A stretch of DNA of 64,000 nt. Source: Salipiger abyssi (lineage in GTDB: Bacteria > Pseudomonadota > Alphaproteobacteria > Rhodobacterales > Rhodobacteraceae). This document shows positions 46,930 through 56,002 of the stretch, in pieces (the first letter of the stretch is position 1; the number at the start of each line of letters is the position of its first letter). The stretch covers positions 124,001-188,000 of the forward strand of contig NZ_JAEKIS010000001.1 of NCBI RefSeq assembly GCF_017311415.1, written 5' to 3'. The position numbers were made by a program, and so were the translations under genes. Under the pieces are notes generated by a model. The model worked only from the letters and a program-made list of their open reading frames with translations, had not been told where the DNA came from and made no database searches.

Positions 46930-48171
46930 TCAGTGGAATCGGCCAGGGGCGTAGGGCGCGAGGTCGATATTGGGCGTGCGGCCAGAGATGAGCTGTGCCA
47001 GCAGCCGCCCGGTCTTCGGCCCGCCGGTCAGCCCGACATGATCGTGGCCGAACCCCATATAGGCGCCTTTCAGCGCCGGCGCCTCGCCGATCACCGGCAG
47101 CGAATCCGCCATGGACGGCCTGTGTCCCATCCAGCGCACGGTGTTCTTCCAGCTCAGTCCCGGGATCGCCGCCCGGATCTGACGTTCGAGCAGCGCGAAG
47201 GGGGCCTCGGAGGCCGGCAGATCCAGCCCGCCGAGCTCGACGATCCCCGCAAGTCGCAGCCGCCCCTCCATCGGCGTCGCGACGAATTTCCCGCTGGCGA
47301 CCATCACCGGCGCGCGTGGCATGACCGAAGGTTCGCAAAGCTCCAGGTGATAGCCGCGTTCCGATTGCAGCGGCGGCCTGACACCGAGCTTTGCCGCCAG
47401 CGGGCCGGACCAGACCCCCGCCGTCAGAACGGCGGCATCGCAGGCCACGCTCTCGCCGCCGATCCGGACGCCGCTGACGGCGCCGCCCGCCTGCGCGATG
47501 TCGGTCACCTCGCCCGTGATCATTCGCGCGCCCAGCGTCTGCGCATGGGCGGCCAGCGCCTTTACATAGCGGCCCGGATCGGAGATCCGCCCGTGTCCGG
47601 GAAAACGTGCGGCACAGGTGAGCGCCGGGCTGAAGATCGGATCGTAGTCGCGCAGCGCCTGACCTTCCAGGAGTTCGCATTCGAAGCCGTTGTCGCGCTG
47701 TACCGAGCGGCCAAAGCCGGTGTCCTCGAAGGCGGCGCGGCTCTTGTAGAGATGGATGTAATCCGCCGCGTGCAGCCAGCGCTCGGCGCCGGTGCCGGTG
47801 GCCAGCGCGACGTGGTCGTTGTAGCTGTCGCCGATGATCGGCCGGATCGCCGCCGCGCGTTTGCGCACCGCGTCGGCGTTGGCATGGGACATGTAGCGCC
47901 AGAGCCAGGGCAACAGCCTGGGCAGATAGGACCATTTCAGAAACAGCGGTTCGTTCGGATCGAGCAGCATCCTGGGCGCTTTCAGCCAAAGCCCCGGCCC
48001 TGTCACCGGCAGCACCGAGGACGAGGCCAGCACGCCGGCGTTGCCGTGGCTGGTGCCTTCGCCGGGGCCGGCCTTGTCGATCAGGATCACCCGATGCCCG
48101 TCGCGCAATAGCCAGAGCGCCGCCGAAACCCCGACAATTCCCGCGCCGATCACTGCCACTGTCTTTGTCAT
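46930..48171 (-). CDS. FAD-dependent oxidoreductase, D-amino acid dehydrogenase-like
   Basis: A 413-residue DadA/glycine-oxidase-family flavoprotein. The N-terminal FAD motif is VIGAGIVGVSAALWL, the substrate half contains GHDHVGLTGGPKTGRLLAQLI, and WMGHRPSMADSLPVIGE is a DadA-typical block. There is no obvious signal peptide; it probably associates with the membrane and feeds the respiratory chain. No alanine racemase or other amino-acid gene is adjacent, so substrate specificity is open. GAGGGCAG precedes the start at 48171. Confidence 0.85.
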   Translation of the reverse strand: MTKTVAVIGAGIVGVSAALWLLRDGHRVILIDKAGPGEGTSHGNAGVLASSSVLPVTGPGLWLKAPRMLLDPNEPLFLKWSYLPRLLPWLWRYMSHANADAVRKRAAAIRPIIGDSYNDHVALATGTGAERWLHAADYIHLYKSRAAFEDTGFGRSVQRDNGFECELLEGQALRDYDPIFSPALTCAARFPGHGRISDPGRYVKALAAHAQTLGARMITGEVTDIAQAGGAVSGVRIGGESVACDAAVLTAGVWSGPLAAKLGVRPPLQSERGYHLELCEPSVMPRAPVMVASGKFVATPMEGRLRLAGIVELGGLDLPASEAPFALLERQIRAAIPGLSWKNTVRWMGHRPSMADSLPVIGEAPALKGAYMGFGHDHVGLTGGPKTGRLLAQLISGRTPNIDLAPYAPGRFH

Positions 48172-48412
48172 TCTGCCCTCTCGCCGGCTCGTCTCGGCTT
48201 TCCGGGGCGGATCAAGCGCGTAAATCCACGGCCTGTCAACGGATCGCGGGCCCCGCGGCTGTGGTGGCGCCTCGTTTTGCCGCCAAGCTGTGCGACTGCG
48301 GCATTCCGCCTCGCTTGCGGCGGATGTGTTTTGCTGCTGCGTAAGAAAGAACGCGGTGCCTGGCTCCTCCGGAGTGGAGAGGCTGCACCGGGAAATGTCG
48401 AGGAACGGAACC

Positions 48413-49663
48413 ATGGGACGCAGCAGCACGGAAATCGCGGAGAGGCTTCAACAGGCGAAACAGCGGCGCAATCCGCTCTGGATCGGGATCGCCGTGGCGA
48501 TTGCGTTGGCGGCGGGCGCGTGGCTCTGGCTTGGTCGTGCGCAATCGCAGGACGGGCTGCGCTATGTCAGCGAGCCGGTGCGCCGGGGCAGCTTTCAGGT
48601 CGATGTGACCGCCACCGGCACCGTGCAACCCACCACCGAGGTCACCGTTTCCTCGGAGATGTCGGGCACGCTGGCCAGTGTCGAGGTCGATTACAACGAC
48701 CGGGTGAGCGTGGGGCAGGTGCTTGCGCGGCTCGACGACACCAAGCTGCGCGCGCAACTGACCAATGCCGAGGCCTCGCTGGCCTCCGCCACGGCCAAAC
48801 TCGTGCAGGCGCAGGCCAGCGCCCGCGAGGCACAATCGAATTACGACACGCAGAAGCGGCTGGACGAGCGCGGTGTCACCACCCACACTGATCTCATCGC
48901 CTTCGAGGCGGCGCATGACCGCGCCCAGGCCGCCGTCGAGATGGCGGCGGCGGATCTCAAGCTCGCCGAGGCCAATCTGGTGCTGGCGCAGGCGGATCTG
49001 GAGGACGCGGCCATTGTCTCGCCCATCGACGGCATCGTGCTCGACCGCCTGGCAGAGGCGGGCCAGACCGTCGCCGCCAGCCTTTCGGCGCCCGAGCTCT
49101 TCACCCTGGCCGAGGATCTGCGGCGGATGGAGGTGCAGGTGGATATCGACGAGGCCGATATCGGTCGCGTCTCCGAGGGCAATCCCGCCACCTTCACCGT
49201 CGATGCCTATTCCGGCCGCCGTTTCGAGGCGCAGCTTGCGCAGCTACGCTATGCGCCGGAGGAGACCGACGGCGTGGTTACCTACAAGGGGGTGCTGACC
49301 GTCGACAATGACGAGCTGCTGCTGCGCCCGGGGATGACGGCCACGGCCACCATCGCCGTGGCACAGGTGGAGGACGCGCTGATCGTGTCGAACTCGGCGC
49401 TGCGCTATGTGCCGCCGCAGACTGCCAGTGCCGAGAGTGGCGGCGGTGGTGGCGGGCTTGTCGGGCTGGTCATGCCGTCACGCTCGATGCTGGACAGCGC
49501 CGCCGGCCGTGCCGATGCCTCCACGGTCTGGGTGCTGCGCGATGGCGCGGCCACCGAGATCGCCGTCGAGACCGGGCAGAGCGACGGCCGCAGCACCGAG
49601 ATCCGTTCCGGCGACCTGGCCGAGGGCGATCTCGTGATCATCGACCAGACAGAGGCGCAATGA
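48413..49663 (+). CDS. MacA-like efflux periplasmic adaptor (HlyD family)
   Basis: A 416-residue adaptor protein: one transmembrane helix (22-41), a barrel-sandwich half-motif before and after a coiled-coil hairpin (about 100-200, rich in Ala and Glu), then beta-barrel and membrane-proximal domains. The coiled coil contacts an outer-membrane channel such as TolC. ATG at 48413 has GAGGAACGG upstream; an ATG at 48395 is possible. It is followed by the ATPase and permease genes of the same exporter. A Gly-rich insertion (SGGGGGGLVGLV) occurs near residue 345. Confidence 0.88.
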   Translation: MGRSSTEIAERLQQAKQRRNPLWIGIAVAIALAAGAWLWLGRAQSQDGLRYVSEPVRRGSFQVDVTATGTVQPTTEVTVSSEMSGTLASVEVDYNDRVSVGQVLARLDDTKLRAQLTNAEASLASATAKLVQAQASAREAQSNYDTQKRLDERGVTTHTDLIAFEAAHDRAQAAVEMAAADLKLAEANLVLAQADLEDAAIVSPIDGIVLDRLAEAGQTVAASLSAPELFTLAEDLRRMEVQVDIDEADIGRVSEGNPATFTVDAYSGRRFEAQLAQLRYAPEETDGVVTYKGVLTVDNDELLLRPGMTATATIAVAQVEDALIVSNSALRYVPPQTASAESGGGGGGLVGLVMPSRSMLDSAAGRADASTVWVLRDGAATEIAVETGQSDGRSTEIRSGDLAEGDLVIIDQTEAQ

Positions 49664-49664
49664 C

Positions 49665-50384
49665 ATGGGCGAGGAGACAACCGGCCCGCTGATCGCCCTG
49701 CGCGATGTCAGCCGCGTCTATGGCGAGGGCGAGGCCGAGGTGCGGGCGCTCGACGGGGTCGATCTGACCATCGGTGAGGGCGAGTTCATCGCCATCATGG
49801 GGCCTTCGGGCTCGGGCAAATCCACCGCGATGAACATCATTGGCTGCCTGGACCGGCCCACCGGCGGCAGCTACCTGTTCCACGATGTGGAGGTGGGCCG
49901 GCTCGACCGCGACCAACGCGCGATCCTGCGGCGCGAATATCTCGGCTTCGTCTTTCAGGGCTTCAACCTGCTGCCGCGCTCGACGGCGCTGGAGAATGTC
50001 GAGCTGCCGCTGATCTACAAGGGCGTGCCGCCCGCCGAGCGCGCCGCGCGGGCACGCTCGGCACTGGAGAAGGTCGGGCTTGCGGGCCGCGAGCATCACC
50101 AGCCCTCGCAGCTATCGGGCGGCCAGCAGCAGCGCGTCGCCATTGCGCGGGCCATTGTCGACAACCCGATGGTGCTGCTCGCCGACGAGCCGACGGGCAA
50201 TCTCGACACCCACCGCTCGCGCGAGATCATGGAACTGCTGGTGGCGCTCAACCGCGATGACGGCATCACGATCATCATGGTGACCCATGAGGAAGACATG
50301 GCGGAATATGCTCACCGCATCGTGCTGTTTGTCGACGGGCGGGTGCAGAGCGAAGATTACCGGCCGGCGGAACGGGAGGGTTAG
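49665..50384 (+). CDS. MacB-type ABC exporter ATP-binding protein
   Basis: A 239-residue LolD/MacB-class ATPase: Walker A GPSGSGKST, Q-loop FQGFNLLPR, signature LSGGQQQR, Walker B LLADEPTGNLD, and switch His in VTHEE. It begins one base after the adaptor stop and is followed by the permease after 3 bp. In typical MacB the ATPase and permease are fused; here they are separate genes. Confidence 0.92.
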   Translation: MGEETTGPLIALRDVSRVYGEGEAEVRALDGVDLTIGEGEFIAIMGPSGSGKSTAMNIIGCLDRPTGGSYLFHDVEVGRLDRDQRAILRREYLGFVFQGFNLLPRSTALENVELPLIYKGVPPAERAARARSALEKVGLAGREHHQPSQLSGGQQQRVAIARAIVDNPMVLLADEPTGNLDTHRSREIMELLVALNRDDGITIIMVTHEEDMAEYAHRIVLFVDGRVQSEDYRPAEREG

Positions 50385-50387
50385 ATC

Positions 50388-51593
50388 ATGCTTTGGGAAA
50401 CCGTGCGCCTGGCGCTTCTGGCGATCACGCGCAACGCGCTGCGCTCCTTTTTGACGGTGCTGGGCGTGGTGATCGGCGTCGCCGCCGTTATCGCCATGGT
50501 GACCATCGGGCAGGGCTCTTCGGAACAGGTGACCTCGGATGTGGAGAGCCTCGGCAGCGACGTTTTGATGCTGCGCCCCGGCAGCAGCTTCGGCGGCCCC
50601 GGCGTGTCGGAGACCGTCGCCGAGTTCACCCTGCGCGATGCCGATGCGCTGCGCGAACTGAGTGTGCTCTCGGCGGTGGCCCCGGTGGTCAACAGCCCCG
50701 CCACCGCCGTCTACGGCAATGCCAACAGCAGCACCACGGTGACCGGCAGCAGCAACGATTATCTCGACGTGGCGAATTGGACGATCCTGCGCGGGCGCGG
50801 CTTCAGCCCCGCCGAGGAAAGCTCGGGCGCGGCGGTCTGCATCCTCGGCGAAAGCGTGAGGCAGGAGCTTTTCGGCAATGCCGATCCCACCGGCGAGACG
50901 ATCCGGATCAAGACCGTCTCCTGCGACGTGATCGGCTATCTCGAAGCCAAGGGCGCGGGCATGATGGGGCAGGATCAGGACGACCTGATCCTGATGCCGA
51001 TCCGCGCCGTGCAGCGGCGGCTGGTGGGTTCCACCGACGTGTCGAGCTTTCAGCTGGCGCTGGCGCCCGGGGTTTCGGCGGATCGCGGCACCCGCGAGAT
51101 CGAAGCGCTGATGCGCGAGCGCCGGCGGATCCAGATCGACGAGGCCGACGATTTCCGCGTCATGGACATGGCGCAGATCGCCTCCATGCTGACCTCGGTG
51201 AACTCCGTGCTGACCGGGCTTTTGTCGGCGGTGGCGGCGGTGAGCCTGCTGGTCGGCGGCATCGGCATCATGAACATCATGCTGGTCTCGGTCACCGAGC
51301 GCACGCGCGAGATCGGCATTCGGCTCGCGATCGGAGCCACGGCGCGGCAGGTGCTGACGCAGTTTCTGGTCGAGGCGATTGTGCTTTCGGTGCTGGGCGG
51401 GGTGATCGGCATCCTGCTAGGCTTTGCCATCGCCTTCGCGGCGGCGCGGTTGATGGCGATCCCCTTTACCCCGAGCATCGAGATCGTTGGCCTGGCCTTC
51501 GTTTTTTCGGGGCTGGTGGGGGTGGTCTTCGGCTATTTCCCCGCCCGCCGTGCGGCCCGGCTCGATCCGATAGAGGCGCTGCGGCACCAATAA
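50388..51593 (+). CDS. MacB-type ABC exporter permease (FtsX family)
   Basis: A 401-residue permease: an N-terminal transmembrane helix (about residues 17-42), a large periplasmic MacB domain (about 45-265), and three C-terminal helices of the FtsX core, with the family signature VGGIGIMNIMLVSVTERTRE. It completes an adaptor-ATPase-permease exporter. A TolC-family channel lies 1.8 kb downstream and may be the partner. The substrate could be a peptide, lipid or drug. Confidence 0.92.
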   Translation: MLWETVRLALLAITRNALRSFLTVLGVVIGVAAVIAMVTIGQGSSEQVTSDVESLGSDVLMLRPGSSFGGPGVSETVAEFTLRDADALRELSVLSAVAPVVNSPATAVYGNANSSTTVTGSSNDYLDVANWTILRGRGFSPAEESSGAAVCILGESVRQELFGNADPTGETIRIKTVSCDVIGYLEAKGAGMMGQDQDDLILMPIRAVQRRLVGSTDVSSFQLALAPGVSADRGTREIEALMRERRRIQIDEADDFRVMDMAQIASMLTSVNSVLTGLLSAVAAVSLLVGGIGIMNIMLVSVTERTREIGIRLAIGATARQVLTQFLVEAIVLSVLGGVIGILLGFAIAFAAARLMAIPFTPSIEIVGLAFVFSGLVGVVFGYFPARRAARLDPIEALRHQ

Positions 51594-51606
51594 CTAAGCC
51601 CGGTTC

Positions 51607-51840
51607 CTAGTTCAGCTTTTGCTGTCGAATTTCGAAATCAACGGGCGACGGCATGCCGTTGTTCGTGTGCTTGCGCTTGGTGTTGAAGAAAAGGCCGATC
51701 TATTCGAACACGTCGCGCCTGACGTGGTCTCGTGTCGGATATGTCCGTCGCCTGATCCTTGCCGGTTTCAGAATCTGGAAGACGCTCTCTGCGACGGCAT
51801 TGCGGCACATGGCGGGCAGGAGCCTCGCGATATCCGGAAC
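51607..51840 (-). pseudogene. C-terminal remnant of an IS3-family transposase
   Basis: On the minus strand the translation gives CRNAVAESVFQILK (the last catalytic Glu region of the DDE domain), then IRRRTYPTRDHVRRDVFE, a stop at 51700-51702, and in the same frame FNTKRKHTNNGMPSPVDFEI and RQQKLN. This is the end of an IS3-type OrfB, with the Tyr codon of the DYIE motif turned into TAG. No OrfA, upstream catalytic residues or terminal repeats are seen. It lies 14 bp after the MacB-type permease gene. Confidence 0.8.
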
Positions 51841-51898
51841 CTTGTGTCGCGCCGCCGCGTTAAACGGTTGACGATGTTCCAGCGATGGAGATGGACCA

Positions 51899-52237
51899 AT
51901 GGCACAGACCGCCGCAAGCAATGGAAAAAGCGCCACAACGGAGCGCGATATCGACGCGCTGAGTGAGCAGATCGCGACGCTTCGGAGCGATATTTCGAGC
52001 CTTACCGAACTGGTCGGGGAAATCGGCACACGCCGTGGCCGCGACGCGAAACACCGGGTGGAGGCGAAGGCAGAGGCGCTGCGCGGGCAGGGCGAGGATG
52101 CGCTGCGCGAGGCCGGGCGCAAGGCGGCGGAGTTCGAGCACGAAGCCGCCGACCGTATTCGCACGACGCCCTTTCAGGCTGTCGGGCTGGCCGCTGCCGC
52201 AGGCTTTTTGATCGGCTATCTCGGCGCGCGTCGATAG
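51899..52237 (+). CDS. DUF883-family (YqjD/ElaB-like) membrane-anchored protein
   Basis: A 112-residue protein: a long amphipathic helical N-terminal region with many charged residues (about 15-90), then one C-terminal hydrophobic helix (AVGLAAAAGFLIGYLGARR), the arrangement of YqjD/ElaB proteins, which tether ribosomes or DNA to the membrane in E. coli. It is followed by a holin-like gene as in the yqjDE pair. Confidence 0.82.
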   Translation: MAQTAASNGKSATTERDIDALSEQIATLRSDISSLTELVGEIGTRRGRDAKHRVEAKAEALRGQGEDALREAGRKAAEFEHEAADRIRTTPFQAVGLAAAAGFLIGYLGARR

Positions 52238-52245
52238 GAGCCGAA

Positions 52246-52566
52246 ATGCTGTTTGCACTCGAAGCAAGACTGCGCGCGGGCCTGTCGCGGCTCGCGCGTT
52301 CGCTGGCCGGCGCATTGTGCCTGCTCGTCGCGGCGGCGTTTCTGACCGCTGCGGCATGGATGGCGCTATCTGCTGCACACGGGGCACAGATCGCTGCGCT
52401 GGTGATCGGCGGCGCCTATCTGCTTTTCGGTGCCGTCTTGATCGCGTCAGCGGCGCGTCGGCGCCCGGCCGCTCCGCCTCCGGCGTCGGTCGGTTCGCTT
52501 GCAGAGGCATTTTTGGCCGGGCGCGCGGCCGGTCAGGCCATGGGACGCGGCAGCGACCGCGGGTAA
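52246..52566 (+). CDS. phage-holin-like family (YqjE-type) small membrane protein
   Basis: A 106-residue protein with two hydrophobic helices (about residues 20-45 and 48-68) separated by a short turn, and a Pro/Ala-rich tail. It lies 8 bp after the DUF883 gene. The same pairing is seen in yqjDE, so a membrane-stress role is likely. The 'phage holin' label is a fold name; no phage genes are near. Confidence 0.75.
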   Translation: MLFALEARLRAGLSRLARSLAGALCLLVAAAFLTAAAWMALSAAHGAQIAALVIGGAYLLFGAVLIASAARRRPAAPPPASVGSLAEAFLAGRAAGQAMGRGSDRG

Positions 52567-52704
52567 CCCGTTTATTGCATAACGGGCAAATTCAAGTGTG
52601 ACTCTCTTGTGCCGGTCGAAATTTGTCTGGTTTAGGGTCATTGCGGCATTCGGAAGAGTGTGGCACAACCGTTCGTGTCGATACTGAACGGAAGAGTTTA
52701 GCTC

Positions 52705-53355
52705 ATGACCGACTTTGCCACGCGCCGCCGTATGATGGTGGATACGCAGGTTCGGCCCTCGGATGTCACGAAGTTTCCGATTATCGAGGCCATGCTGAAA
52801 ATCCCCCGCGAGGCTTTTGTGCCGGACGGCCGCCAGGAGGCCGCCTATGCGGGCCGCAATGTTCCGTTGGCCGACGGGCGCGTGGTTCTGGAGCCGCGCA
52901 CGCTGGCCAAGATGCTGGACGCGCTCAATCTCGATAACGATGACCTGGTGCTCGATATCGGCGCAGGCATGGGTTATTCCTCAGCCGTGATCGCGCGGAT
53001 CGCCGAGGCCGTGGTCGCCGTCGAAGAGGACGAGACGCTTGCCGAAGAGGCGCAGGGGCTTCTCAGCGAACATTCCGACAATGTGATCCTGCATACCGGC
53101 GCGCTGGTGGACGGTGCCGCCGAACACGGGCCGTATGACGCCATCGTGATCGAGGGCGGCGTCGAGGAGCTTCCCGCGACACTGACCGAACAGCTCAAGG
53201 ATGGCGGTCGTATCGCGTGTCTGTTCATGGAGGGTGCGCTTGGGACTGTCAGGATCGGCTGGAAAGTCGATGGGGCGATCACCTGGCGCTTTGCGTTCAA
53301 CGCGACGGCGCCGGTGCTTCCGGGATTCAAAAAACAAGTGGCCTTCGCGCTATAA
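52705..53355 (+). CDS. protein-L-isoaspartate O-methyltransferase family protein
   Basis: A 216-residue SAM-dependent methyltransferase: motif [21 protein letters not shown] and a catalytic-region RPSDVTK / PREAFVP pattern of the PCMT family. It is shorter in the substrate region than classical Pcm and, as in other Rhodobacterales, sits directly before tolC. It repairs isoaspartyl residues if active. The start at 52705 follows GGAAGAG. Confidence 0.87.
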   Translation: MTDFATRRRMMVDTQVRPSDVTKFPIIEAMLKIPREAFVPDGRQEAAYAGRNVPLADGRVVLEPRTLAKMLDALNLDNDDLVLDIGAGMGYSSAVIARIAEAVVAVEEDETLAEEAQGLLSEHSDNVILHTGALVDGAAEHGPYDAIVIEGGVEELPATLTEQLKDGGRIACLFMEGALGTVRIGWKVDGAITWRFAFNATAPVLPGFKKQVAFAL

Positions 53356-53393
53356 TAGGCGACCAGGCGATAAGCGGGCAGAAGGAGACACTC

Positions 53394-54806
53394 ATGGCGC
53401 GCAGAACAGTGTTCGGAATGGTGGCGGGGCTATGCCTCGCAGCGACAAACACGGTCCCGGCAGCAGCCGAGACGCTGGCAAGCGCGCTATCGAGCGCCTA
53501 TGTCACCAGCGGATTGCTTGATCAGAACCGTGCCGTGTTGCGTGCCGCCGATGAAGATGTGGCGCAGGCAGTTGCCGCGCTGCGGCCGGTGCTGAGCTGG
53601 TCGGGCAGCGTGGCGCGCAGCTACGGATCCTCGCGCAGCCAGCCCGTCGGTGGCAGTTGGCAGTGGCGGGCGGCGTCGACCACGACCGCGAGCATCGACC
53701 TGATCGCCTCCATGACGCTCTATGCCGGCGGCTCGCGGGTCATGAGCTTCAACGCCGCGCGCGAGGCGGTGCTGGCGACCCGCGCTTCGCTCGTCTCCGT
53801 CGAGCAGGATGTTCTCTACAATGGCGTTTCCGCCTTCATGGAGGTGCGTCGCGCCACCGAGACGGTCATGCTGCGCCGCAACAACGTGCGGGTGATCGGC
53901 GAAGAGCTGCGCGCCGCGCGCGACCGGTTCGAAGTGGGCGAAGTCACCCGCACCGACGTGGCCGCAGCCGAGGCCCGCCTGGCCGAGGCGCGCAGCGCAC
54001 TGGCCGGTGCCGAGGGCGATCTGGCGATCAGCCGCGAGACCTATAAATCCGTGATCGGCCACTATCCCGACGCGCTGGTACCCCCGACTGGTCTGCCGCG
54101 GCTGCCGGGCGCGGTGGAGACCGCGAAAACGCTGGCGATGCGCAATCATCCGGATCTGATCCAGCTGCGGCACACGGTGGCGGCAAACGACATCTCCGTC
54201 GAGATCGCCGAAGCCCGTATGGAGCCCACCGTGTCGCTGCGTGGTACCTGGGGTGTGGACGAGACTTTCGATTCGCGGTCTGCGTCGCGCGGGGGATCGG
54301 TGTCCATCGGCGTTGACGGCCCGATCTATCAGGGTGGCGCGCTGTCGTCCGGCGTGCGCAAGGCGATGGCGAACCGCGATGCGTCGCGCGCGCGGCTCTA
54401 TACCGCCGGCAAGAACGTCGAGCGCACGGTGGGCAGCACCTACGCCTCCTTGCGCATCGCTCAGGCCTCGCTGGTGTCGACCCGCGAGCAGGTGCGCGCC
54501 GCGCGCGTCGCCTTCAACGGCATCCGCGAAGAGGCGACGCTCGGTGCGCGCACCACGCTGGATGTGCTTGACGCTGAGCAGGAGCTGCTCGACGCCCGCG
54601 CCGCGCTGATCTCGGCCGAGGTCGATCAGACCGTCGCTGCTTACGCGGTGCTGGCATCGGTGGGGCAGCTCACCGCCGAGTCGCTGGCGCTCAGCGTGCC
54701 GCGCTATGATCCGGCGGAATATTACAATCTGGTCAAGACCGCGCCGGTGCGCTCGCAGCAGGGCGAAGATCTCAACCGTGTCCTGCGTGCCCTCGGCAAA
54801 AACTAG
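53394..54806 (+). CDS. tolC: TolC-family outer-membrane channel
   Basis: A 470-residue protein with a Sec signal (MARRTVFGMVAGLCLAATNT, cleaved near AAAE) and two tandem outer-membrane efflux repeats of coiled-coil helices and beta strands (about 30-230 and 250-440). Trimeric TolC forms a trans-periplasmic channel for type I secretion and tripartite efflux, so it could serve the MacAB-like exporter upstream or export the RTX nuclease. GAAGGAGA lies 6 bases before the start at 53394. It follows the PCMT gene by 38 bp. Confidence 0.92.
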   Translation: MARRTVFGMVAGLCLAATNTVPAAAETLASALSSAYVTSGLLDQNRAVLRAADEDVAQAVAALRPVLSWSGSVARSYGSSRSQPVGGSWQWRAASTTTASIDLIASMTLYAGGSRVMSFNAAREAVLATRASLVSVEQDVLYNGVSAFMEVRRATETVMLRRNNVRVIGEELRAARDRFEVGEVTRTDVAAAEARLAEARSALAGAEGDLAISRETYKSVIGHYPDALVPPTGLPRLPGAVETAKTLAMRNHPDLIQLRHTVAANDISVEIAEARMEPTVSLRGTWGVDETFDSRSASRGGSVSIGVDGPIYQGGALSSGVRKAMANRDASRARLYTAGKNVERTVGSTYASLRIAQASLVSTREQVRAARVAFNGIREEATLGARTTLDVLDAEQELLDARAALISAEVDQTVAAYAVLASVGQLTAESLALSVPRYDPAEYYNLVKTAPVRSQQGEDLNRVLRALGKN

Positions 54807-54876
54807 GGTTTTCCACATCTGTTGTCTGGAATCGCGCCTCGCGCTACAGTTTGCGCGAGGCAAGAGTGGAACATAA

Positions 54877-55878
54877 ATGTCAGATCCCGTGACGAATGTG
54901 GAAATCGAGGACGTGCTGTCCTCCATACGGCGCTTGGTGTCTGAGGATACGCGGCCCAAGGCACCACCGTCCGCGCCCGAAAAGCCGGAGCGGCTTGTGC
55001 TGACGCCGTCGCAGCGGGTGCCGGACGCGGAGGAGGCGGCCGCTACACCGTCCGAGGAAACGGCGGTGTTGCTGACAGAGCCGACACTTGTTCCTGAACC
55101 CGCCCCGGTTGTTCCTGAGCCCGACGCAGTGTCCGGGCTCTCGTCCGATAACGCCGACGAGCCAGAGGCGGCGGAACCGGCCCAGGCTGCGGCGTGCGAA
55201 GAGCGAAACGAGGAGCTTTCCGCCATTGGCCGGCTGGTCGAGGCGCAGGTGGCCCGTGTCTTTGCCGAAACCCAAGAAGAGGACGGCGCGCTGGCCGCGC
55301 CCGAGGCGGTCGAGGTCACCGCGCCGGCGCTTGCCGAGGCGGGGGCCGGCGAAAATGCTGAAAACGCCGCGGAGATAGCGGCGGAGGAGACCGAAGAGCC
55401 GAGCTCGCAGGCCGGATCCGCTGACGATGATGGCGGGCTCGCCCGCAAGATCGCCGAGCTTGAAGCGATGATCTCGCGCGGGTTCGGCAACTTCGACGCG
55501 GACGAGCCGGAGGAAGAGGGGGCCAATGCCGCCTTCGTGCATCACCCGCGCGAGCCGCTGGCTTGGGAGGATCACTTTGCCGATGCCTTCGAGCCGGCGG
55601 AGCCCGAACCGTCTGAAGCGACCGTTCTGCGCGGTCCGCCTTGGCGGGGTGAGCCGGAGCGCGCTCCGCGCGCGCAGGCGCCCGTATCCACACCGGAGCC
55701 CGAGCGCGGCGCGACGGATCTGCCGACAACGATCGACGAAGACATGCTGCGTGAGATGGTGGCGGGAATCGTCCGGCAGGAATTGCAGGGCGCTCTGGGC
55801 GAGCGCATCACCCGCAATGTGCGAAAACTCGTGCGCCGCGAGATCCACCGCATGCTGGAAAGCAAGGGGTTCGACTGA
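54877..55878 (+). CDS. PopZ-like (DUF2497-type) acidic disordered protein
   Basis: A 333-residue protein with three parts. The N-terminal helix IEDVLSSIRRLVSED (8-22) resembles the PopZ interaction helix EEILASIRRII. A long Ala/Glu/Pro-rich, very acidic region (about 25-280) looks disordered. The C-terminal helices (MLREMVAGIVRQELQGALG and ITRNVRKLVRREIHRMLES) resemble the PopZ oligomerisation helices. PopZ organises the cell pole and the chromosome centromere in alphaproteobacteria. Position after tolC is conserved in the group. Low complexity makes homology unsure. Confidence 0.65.
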   Translation: MSDPVTNVEIEDVLSSIRRLVSEDTRPKAPPSAPEKPERLVLTPSQRVPDAEEAAATPSEETAVLLTEPTLVPEPAPVVPEPDAVSGLSSDNADEPEAAEPAQAAACEERNEELSAIGRLVEAQVARVFAETQEEDGALAAPEAVEVTAPALAEAGAGENAENAAEIAAEETEEPSSQAGSADDDGGLARKIAELEAMISRGFGNFDADEPEEEGANAAFVHHPREPLAWEDHFADAFEPAEPEPSEATVLRGPPWRGEPERAPRAQAPVSTPEPERGATDLPTTIDEDMLREMVAGIVRQELQGALGERITRNVRKLVRREIHRMLESKGFD

Positions 55879-55940
55879 TCGCGCAGCCGTCGGCCAACCC
55901 GGCCCGGGGGCGGGGCGTTGTCATCTCTCTTCAAAGTTCG

Positions 55941-55975
55941 AAAGGCGCGCCCTGATCGGGACGCGCCTTTCTTTT
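55941..55975 (+). terminator. intrinsic terminator after the PopZ-like gene
   Basis: A stem of AAAGGCGCG (55941-55949) with CGCGCCTTT (55962-55970), closed by extra C-G pairs inside, is followed by CTTTTG. It lies between the convergent PopZ-like and DUF6280-like genes and should stop the plus-strand transcript; the minus-strand tail is weaker. Confidence 0.85.
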
Positions 55976-56002
55976 GTCCAGCAATGGCTTGCGGGGCGAA
56001 GC

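Noticed and set aside
52246-52566. Prophage remnant suggested by a holin-like gene
   Set aside because: The gene pairs with a DUF883 gene as in yqjDE, and no other phage genes lie nearby.
52567-52586. Hairpin CCCGTT/AACGGG after the holin-like gene as a terminator
   Set aside because: Stem of only 6 bp and no U-run follows, so it is not supported as an intrinsic terminator.
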